Assembly (NCBI GenBank): GCA_036508635.1
Contig: DATCGY010000299.1
Span: 1 to 10,785, forward strand
Direction of reading: 5' to 3'
Origin: FEN-727 sp036508635
GTDB taxonomy: Bacteria > Actinomycetota > Geothermincolia > Fen-727 > Anoxymicrobiaceae
DNA: 10,785 nt
The notes under the pieces were generated by a model. That model saw only the letters and a program-made list of their open reading frames with translations, made no database searches and was not told the origin of the DNA. Of the stretch, positions 7,009 to 10,785 are shown in pieces. The translations under genes and the position numbers were made by a program. Numbering within the stretch: the first letter of the stretch is position 1; each line of letters begins with the position of its first letter.

Positions 7009-7095
7009 CAAACAGGGGTCAGACACCGGTTTGCATTCTTATCCGCTACCGGAGAGTACTGCGCGCAATGCAAACCGGTGTCTGACCCCTGTTTG
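7009..7095. repeat. REPIN-like inverted repeat: two 29-nt arms around a 29-nt loop
   Basis: Bases 7009-7037 and 7067-7095 are exact reverse complements (29 of 29), separated by 29 nt (7038-7066). The first 25 nt of the left arm (7009-7033) are themselves an imperfect palindrome centred on A7021: ten of twelve pairs match, from outer CAAAC/GTTTG inward, with two A/G mismatches. The mirror copy is at 7071-7095. A REP-like imperfect palindrome present twice in opposite orientation is the architecture described as a REPIN, mobilised in trans by RAYT (TnpA-REP) transposases. The core GGGGTCAGACACC resembles hairpins I associate with Y1-transposase elements, but that is from memory. No transposase lies in the window. 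Transcribed, it would make a very stable hairpin between the two signalling operons. It occupies most of the 261-bp gene-free stretch 6979-7239; the remainder shows only the CTCTGG/CCAGAG stem at 7180-7197 and no good promoter. Confidence 0.8.
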
Positions 7096-7179
7096 TGCGC
7101 AAACAAGACGAGTATGTAGGACGGAATCCTACTGGTGTTCAGTGTTTGGCCTACGAAGACTTGAGCGAGACGCTGATAC

Positions 7180-7197
7180 CTCTGGGACTCACCAGAG
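7180..7197 (+). other. Small hairpin in the leader of the stand-alone receiver gene
   Basis: CTCTGG (7180-7185) and CCAGAG (7192-7197) form a perfect 6-bp stem with a 6-nt loop, about 40 nt before the receiver start at 7240. No T-run follows directly, so it is not called a terminator. It may be incidental. Confidence 0.25.
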
Positions 7198-7239
7198 ATT
7201 ACTATTGAATAAAGGTCCGGGAACGAGCCAGGAGGGAAG

Positions 7240-7608
7240 ATGAAGGTTCTCATAGTGGATGATTCGGCGAAAATCCGGGAGCGCCTCGTCTTGATGCTGG
7301 AAGACATTGAAGGCATCGAAGTGGCCGGGCAGGCCGAGGACGTGCCCGGTGCGCTAGTGATGAACGAATGGCTCAAACCGGATGCCATCATTTTGGACAT
7401 AAGAATCCACAAGGGTAGTGGATTCGAGGTCCTCGAGCGCGTAAAACGAAGGACCAGGCCGCCCATCGTCATAATGTTCACGAACTTCGCTTATCCAAAG
7501 TATCGGGAGAGATGTCTCCAGTCAGGCGCCGACTACTTCTTTGGCAAGAGCGAGGAGTTCGAAAAGATACCCGAGGTGCTCGGGGCACTTGCTAATAGTT
7601 CAGTCTGA
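7240..7608 (+). CDS. Stand-alone receiver domain protein (CheY-like response regulator)
   Basis: A 122-residue single-domain response regulator with no output domain. The acidic pair is Asp7-Asp8 in IVDDSAKIRERL, the phosphoacceptor is Asp53 in ILDIRIHKGSGFEVL, the switch Thr81 lies in MFTNFAYPKYRERC, and Lys103 lies in YFFGKSEEFEKI. The TNFAYPKYR and FFGKSEEFEKI wording belongs to a receiver subtype that also occurs in NarL-like regulators, but this protein ends where a linker would begin. It is expected to act as a phosphotransfer intermediate, a phosphate sink or a protein-protein regulator. ATG 7240 has an excellent ribosome binding site (AGGAGG at 7230-7235). It is followed after 25 nt by the second kinase, so they are probably co-transcribed. 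Confidence 0.9.
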   Translation: MKVLIVDDSAKIRERLVLMLEDIEGIEVAGQAEDVPGALVMNEWLKPDAIILDIRIHKGSGFEVLERVKRRTRPPIVIMFTNFAYPKYRERCLQSGADYFFGKSEEFEKIPEVLGALANSSV

Positions 7609-7633
7609 GACATGGACTGGAGTATTTTCTGAC

Positions 7634-9640
7634 ATGAACGGATGGAAGACGGCAGACGAACACGCGCTGGAAATCAAGACTTTCGATGCGGCGGTGCCCA
7701 CCGTGGATCGCTGTCTTACACCTGTGCGGACTGGTGGCATGAGAGTCCTCGTGATCGAAGACGAAGAGGCTACATCCTTCCTCATGCGAAAGATGCTCGA
7801 GAAGGAGTTCTCCGCTACTGTCGAGGTAGCGGCCGATTGGGTCGGCGCGAAAGAGAGTCTCCTCGCCGACACCTTCGACATCGTAACGCTCGATCTCATG
7901 CTCCCCGACGGTAACGGTCTCGAGCTGCTCTCTGAGATAAAGGCGATGGATAGCCACTTGCCAGTGGTCATCGTCACAGGTGAAGGCAACGAGCAGGCGT
8001 GCCTGGCGGCGTTTCAGCGAGGAATAGCGGGCTACGTGATCAAGGACGGCCAGATGCTGTCCAGGCTGATAGAGGTTGTGGGGAACGCGGCCGCGGCGGC
8101 CGCACTCGAGAGCAGCAAGAGGGCGCGAGTTGGTCGTGAAAAGTACTACCGCTCCCTCATCGATCAGTCTCTTGACGTGATCCTGGTGGTGACCCCCGCA
8201 GGCACTATCACTTTCGCGAGTCCTGTGGCGGGCGTGTTTTTCGGCTGCGACGCGGCGGACCTCGTCGACCGCAACATATTCGATTTTCTCCGGGAGGAGG
8301 ACTCCGGACGGCTTCTGGAGGAGCTGTCAAACCTGCTGGTAGAGCCCGGCAGCGTCGGTTCAGTCCAGTTGCAGGTGCGAAGGAGCGACGGCGGGTTCAG
8401 AGACATAGAGGCTCTCGGCAAGGCGTTCGCCCGCGAAAGTGACGAACCGTACGTCGTCATCAACGGGCGTGACATCACCGAGCGCAAGCGAATGGAGAGA
8501 AGCCTGGCCGAGCTCAACGAATGCTTCCTCAGCATGGGGGCGAGCACCCGCGGGAACATCGACATGATAGTGGCCCGCGGCCTGCATATATTACAGGGAG
8601 TGCTGATGGTCTACACTCGAGGTCGTCGCGGCGAGAGGCAATCGTGTGTCTCCTGCGCGGCGCACCCCGACCACTTCCTCGGTTTCGGCTACAGCGAGGC
8701 TTTTCTGGGCAATCCCATCGAATGCCACGAGGCTCCCCTCCCCATCGAGGACATCTCCGGTTTCCCGGGTGGCAACGGGATAATAGCCGGAGCCAGAAAA
8801 GCGGAACTGGAATCCGTGCTCGTCTATCCGGTCACCATAGACGGTGAGATGACGGGCAGGCTCTACCTGTTCTACGACAAGCGCGTCAAGATATCGAAAG
8901 AGAGAATAGAGATAATGGGGATGCTGACAAGGGCGCTTGTGATCGAAGAGGAGCGGCTCGCGCATGAGCAGGACCTCAAAGATTTTATAGCAATCGCCTC
9001 ACACGAGCTGCGGCACCCGATCACGGTGATCAAGGGATACGCGATGACCCTCGAAAAGCACAATTCGGAACTCTCGAAGGAGCATCGCGCCCAGATACTG
9101 AGCAATATCAACAAGGGAGCTGACCGGCTCACGAGCCTCGTAACGGAGCTTATGGACACGTCAAATATTGATCGCGGCCTGTTCGAGGTCTTTCGCAGGG
9201 AAGCCAACATCGAGACCCTCATCAACCGGGCGGTCGGCCAGATGCACACCAGGGGTGTGAAACACGAGATAGATGTGCACGTCGAGAAAGGGCTCGGCTC
9301 CAGGTTCGTGGACCCGGTGAAGCTCATGATCGCCATGGTCCACATGATCGAAAACGCGGTCAACTACTCCCCGGCAGGCACTGGCATAAGAGTCATAGCG
9401 TGCCCGGACGGCGCCGGGTTGAAGGTGTCCGTTCTGGATCGAGGCCCGGGCGTGCCGCTGGCGGAAAGATCACAGATATTCAACCGCTTCTACAGGGCGG
9501 ATGACGTCGAACACCACTCGGTTCCCGGCATAGGATTGGGCCTCTATATTGCGAAGAACATAATCGAGGGTCACGGGGGGGAGGTCAGGTACGAACCCCG
9601 CGAAGGTGGAGGCTCGATCTTTAGCTTCACTCTTCCCTGA
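7634..9640 (+). CDS. Soluble receiver-PAS-GAF-like-HisKA sensor histidine kinase
   Basis: A cytoplasmic kinase of 668 residues from ATG 7634, or 633 from ATG 7739 (residue 36). The receiver (36-150) has Glu42-Asp43-Glu44, phosphoacceptor Asp87 in LDLMLPDG, Thr115 and Lys137 in GYVIKD. The PAS domain spans about 167-287 and ends GRDITERKRME. A GAF-like domain (about 290-440) opens with LAELNECFLSMG and contains Cys338-x-x-Cys341 and Cys364-His365. The HisKA domain (about 445-515) has His457 in SHELRHP. HATPase_c has Asn574 in IENAVNYSP, G1 DRGPG (602-606), the F-box FNRFYR (616-621) and G2 GIGLGLYIA. It is a class I kinase, unlike the HisKA_3 kinase upstream, though their receivers are similar. 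Neither start has a strong ribosome binding site; GGAG 11 nt before 7634 slightly favours the longer form. Residues 1-35 are not family-conserved. Confidence 0.9.
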   Translation: MNGWKTADEHALEIKTFDAAVPTVDRCLTPVRTGGMRVLVIEDEEATSFLMRKMLEKEFSATVEVAADWVGAKESLLADTFDIVTLDLMLPDGNGLELLSEIKAMDSHLPVVIVTGEGNEQACLAAFQRGIAGYVIKDGQMLSRLIEVVGNAAAAAALESSKRARVGREKYYRSLIDQSLDVILVVTPAGTITFASPVAGVFFGCDAADLVDRNIFDFLREEDSGRLLEELSNLLVEPGSVGSVQLQVRRSDGGFRDIEALGKAFARESDEPYVVINGRDITERKRMERSLAELNECFLSMGASTRGNIDMIVARGLHILQGVLMVYTRGRRGERQSCVSCAAHPDHFLGFGYSEAFLGNPIECHEAPLPIEDISGFPGGNGIIAGARKAELESVLVYPVTIDGEMTGRLYLFYDKRVKISKERIEIMGMLTRALVIEEERLAHEQDLKDFIAIASHELRHPITVIKGYAMTLEKHNSELSKEHRAQILSNINKGADRLTSLVTELMDTSNIDRGLFEVFRREANIETLINRAVGQMHTRGVKHEIDVHVEKGLGSRFVDPVKLMIAMVHMIENAVNYSPAGTGIRVIACPDGAGLKVSVLDRGPGVPLAERSQIFNRFYRADDVEHHSVPGIGLGLYIAKNIIEGHGGEVRYEPREGGGSIFSFTLP

Positions 9641-9667
9641 GTGGGGTTGGCCCCGAGGCCCGTAGGT

Positions 9668-9716
9668 CCAGGGGGGTCGGGATGGGCGGCGGCTGCTCCC
9701 CCGGGTGGTGCTTTTT
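9668..9716 (+). terminator. Possible intrinsic terminator after the second kinase
   Basis: GGGGG (9671-9675) pairs with CCCCC (9698-9702). The stem extends by CC/GG beyond one mismatch, with a loop of about 20 nt, and TTTTT (9712-9716) follows a short spacer. The T-run begins some 6 nt past the stem, so the fit is imperfect. The same bases are a G-rich tract with several G runs. Confidence 0.35.
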
Positions 9717-9789
9717 ATGGCTAACGGGGATAGGCTAGAGTTGTACTCTGTAGCAGGTCTGAGGGCGTTCCGGTGAGTCCGGGCGTCGG

Positions 9790-10203
9790 GTGCAAGGAAA
9801 GCTGGGCGAATTGGCGGAACCGACGTTTAAGAAACCATTAAGGGTCGTGGTCGTAGACGACGACCCGGAAATGGTCAAGGCGATCGAAGTGATGCTCAGG
9901 ATCGCGGGCATCGATGTGAAAGGCGCGTTCAGCGGGGTCACCGGGTACATGCTTGCCAAGCGCGAGCTGCCCGATGCGATCGTCCTTGACATCATGATGC
10001 CCGATATAGATGGATACGAGGTGTGCAGGAAGCTCAAGCTCAACCCGGACACGAAACACATCCCCGTGATCTTCGTGACGGCCCGGACCGGCCAGGAGCA
10101 CATTGAAAGAGGGCTTTCTCTCGGCGCTCAAGGTTATATCACCAAGCCGTTCGAGCCCAGCGAGCTGATCGAAAAGCTTTCCGAGGTCACCGGGTCTTCC
10201 TGA
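9790..10203 (+). CDS. Stand-alone receiver domain protein (response regulator, PleD/CheY-like)
   Basis: A 137-residue protein that is essentially one receiver domain (about 16-133). It has the acidic triad Asp23-Asp24-Asp25 in VVVDDDPEMVKAIEVML, phosphoacceptor Asp67 in IVLDIMMPDIDGYEVC, Thr97 in VIFVTARTG, and Lys119-Pro120 in YITKPFEPSELIEKL. The DIMMPDIDG and ITKPFEPSEL wording is that of OmpR/PleD-class receivers, distinct from the NarL-like receivers upstream. No effector domain follows. The start is uncertain: GTG 9790 gives the longest form but has a poor ribosome binding site, and TTG 9811 is an alternative. Being separated from the kinase by a 149-nt G-rich gap with a possible terminator, it may be transcribed on its own. 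The partner kinase is unknown. Confidence 0.88.
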   Translation: MQGKLGELAEPTFKKPLRVVVVDDDPEMVKAIEVMLRIAGIDVKGAFSGVTGYMLAKRELPDAIVLDIMMPDIDGYEVCRKLKLNPDTKHIPVIFVTARTGQEHIERGLSLGAQGYITKPFEPSELIEKLSEVTGSS

Positions 10204-10268
10204 CGATTCACCTCTGCAACTCCCGCAACTCGTCGGCACCCGGTTTTCAGCTGTAAATCCACGCGGTC

Positions 10269-10297
10269 TTGAATTGTGATATCACATGTTGGAGTAT
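10269..10297 (+). promoter_or_regulatory. Candidate fdhD promoter with a palindrome in its spacer
   Basis: TTGAAT (10269-10274) and GAGTAT (10292-10297) are separated by 17 bases. The spacer begins with the perfect 12-bp palindrome TGTGATATCACA (10275-10286). Both hexamers are mediocre. The coincidence of a correct spacing with an embedded dyad upstream of fdhD makes a repressed or activated promoter plausible. The regulator is not identifiable from sequence. Confidence 0.35.
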
Positions 10298-10348
10298 CGG
10301 TCTTACGGATCGAATGGTCAGAGCCGGGTGAAAGTTCGAGGTGTTCCC

Positions 10349-10785
10349 ATGAAAAAGGGCGATGCTCAGTTCTTGAAAGAGTTCGAGATCGTGCGCTTTC
10401 GCCATTCCGAAAGGCACACCGCTGACGATGTCATCGCCCGCGAGGAGCCGCTGGAGGTTCGGCTGAACGGGAGGCCGCTTGCGTTTCTTATGAGGTTGCC
10501 TGGAGACGATATCCTGCTCGCTGTCGGGTACTGCTTGAGCGAGGGCCTGATAACCGACCGCTCGCAGATAGACCTGGTCCGGCACTGCACCGACCCCGAG
10601 GGAGAGCCCGGCGACCACGCTGGGGGTGCTTCACAGGCAGGGCCGGGTAACCTCGTGGAGATCATGGCCGGCTCTGCCGCCGGCGTCGAGCGATTCGGCG
10701 ACGCGCGCATAATCAGGACGGGGTGCGGTGGGGCGGATCTCCAAAGCGAGGTCGACCTGGAAAGCATCGCCGTGGAAACCGGGAC
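10349..10785 (+). CDS. fdhD: Formate dehydrogenase accessory sulfurtransferase FdhD, 5' part
   Basis: The frame is open from ATG 10349 to the window end, giving 145 codons of a protein usually about 260-280 residues long. FdhD passes sulfur from the cysteine desulfurase IscS to the molybdenum or tungsten bis-MGD cofactor of formate dehydrogenase, in the cytosol. Family marks are EEPLEVRLNGRPLAFLMRLP (32-51), then GDDILLAVGYCLSEGLI (52-68), and the cysteine loop RTGCGGADL (123-131). The loop has one cysteine, Cys126; the second cysteine of the E. coli C-x-x-C loop is replaced by Ala129. Residues 81-100 form a Gly/Pro/Asp-rich insertion. GAGGTG lies five bases before the ATG, supporting this start. 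No formate dehydrogenase gene is visible before the edge. Confidence 0.9.
   Translation, partial: MKKGDAQFLKEFEIVRFRHSERHTADDVIAREEPLEVRLNGRPLAFLMRLPGDDILLAVGYCLSEGLITDRSQIDLVRHCTDPEGEPGDHAGGASQAGPGNLVEIMAGSAAGVERFGDARIIRTGCGGADLQSEVDLESIAVETG

Noticed and set aside
7009..7095. The large hairpin as a simple intrinsic terminator for the NarL regulator
   Set aside because: A 29-nt loop, no T-run after the stem, and internal symmetry inside each arm do not fit an intrinsic terminator. A repeat element explains it better, though it may still affect transcription.
7177..7205. Promoter with TACTAT (7200-7205) before the stand-alone receiver gene
   Set aside because: No acceptable -35 hexamer occurs 16-18 bases upstream.
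7031..7243. Small plus-strand open frame through the repeat, reading NANRCLTPVC
   Set aside because: It runs through the REPIN-like arm, and the same peptide appears on the opposite strand because the arms are inverted repeats. It has no ribosome binding site and overlaps the start of the next gene.
10275..10286. TGTGATATCACA as a classical CRP or FNR site
   Set aside because: The half sites match, but the spacing is 2 bp instead of the 6 bp of CRP sites, and FNR uses TTGAT-N4-ATCAA. It was kept only as an operator of unknown regulator.

Overview
The window is a high-GC bacterial chromosomal stretch. Gene starts are frequently TTG or GTG behind strong AGGAGG-type ribosome binding sites. Nothing fixes the taxon. 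The GC content, the family mix and the many soluble receiver/kinase proteins would suit a deep-branching, probably anaerobic actinobacterium or another high-GC environmental lineage, but that is inference. The partial fdhD at the right end implies a molybdenum or tungsten formate dehydrogenase elsewhere in the genome.

Left part (1-3886): plus-strand housekeeping genes. These are the 3' end of ychF (TGS domain), an FGGY-family sugar kinase resembling xylulokinase, and then a run of radC, a hexapeptide-repeat acyltransferase and a small DUF192 protein. The last two overlap by 4 nt, so they are probably co-transcribed. A convergent junction separates this run from a minus-strand ABC-transporter ATPase of the LolD/MacB type (3926-4642), which has no permease gene beside it.

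Middle and right (4643-10203): a signalling island. A divergent intergenic region carries a 14-bp perfect palindrome next to a good minus-strand promoter. It is followed by a soluble receiver-PAS-HisKA_3 kinase with a NarL/LuxR-type response regulator. A REPIN-like inverted repeat comes next, two 29-nt arms that are exact reverse complements around a 29-nt loop. After it lie a stand-alone receiver, a receiver-PAS-GAF-like-HisKA kinase, and another stand-alone receiver. In all there are five receiver domains, two cytoplasmic kinases and only one DNA-binding output. The receivers fused to the two kinases resemble each other, although the kinase cores belong to different classes. A branched phosphorelay is the simplest reading, but wiring cannot be read from sequence alone.

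Right edge (10204-10785): a short regulatory region with a 12-bp palindrome inside a candidate promoter spacer, then the first 145 codons of fdhD, which runs off the window. No rRNA, tRNA, CRISPR array, phage gene or transposase gene was seen. No gene-free stretch exceeds 300 bases. The longest is 6979-7239, which holds the REPIN-like repeat.
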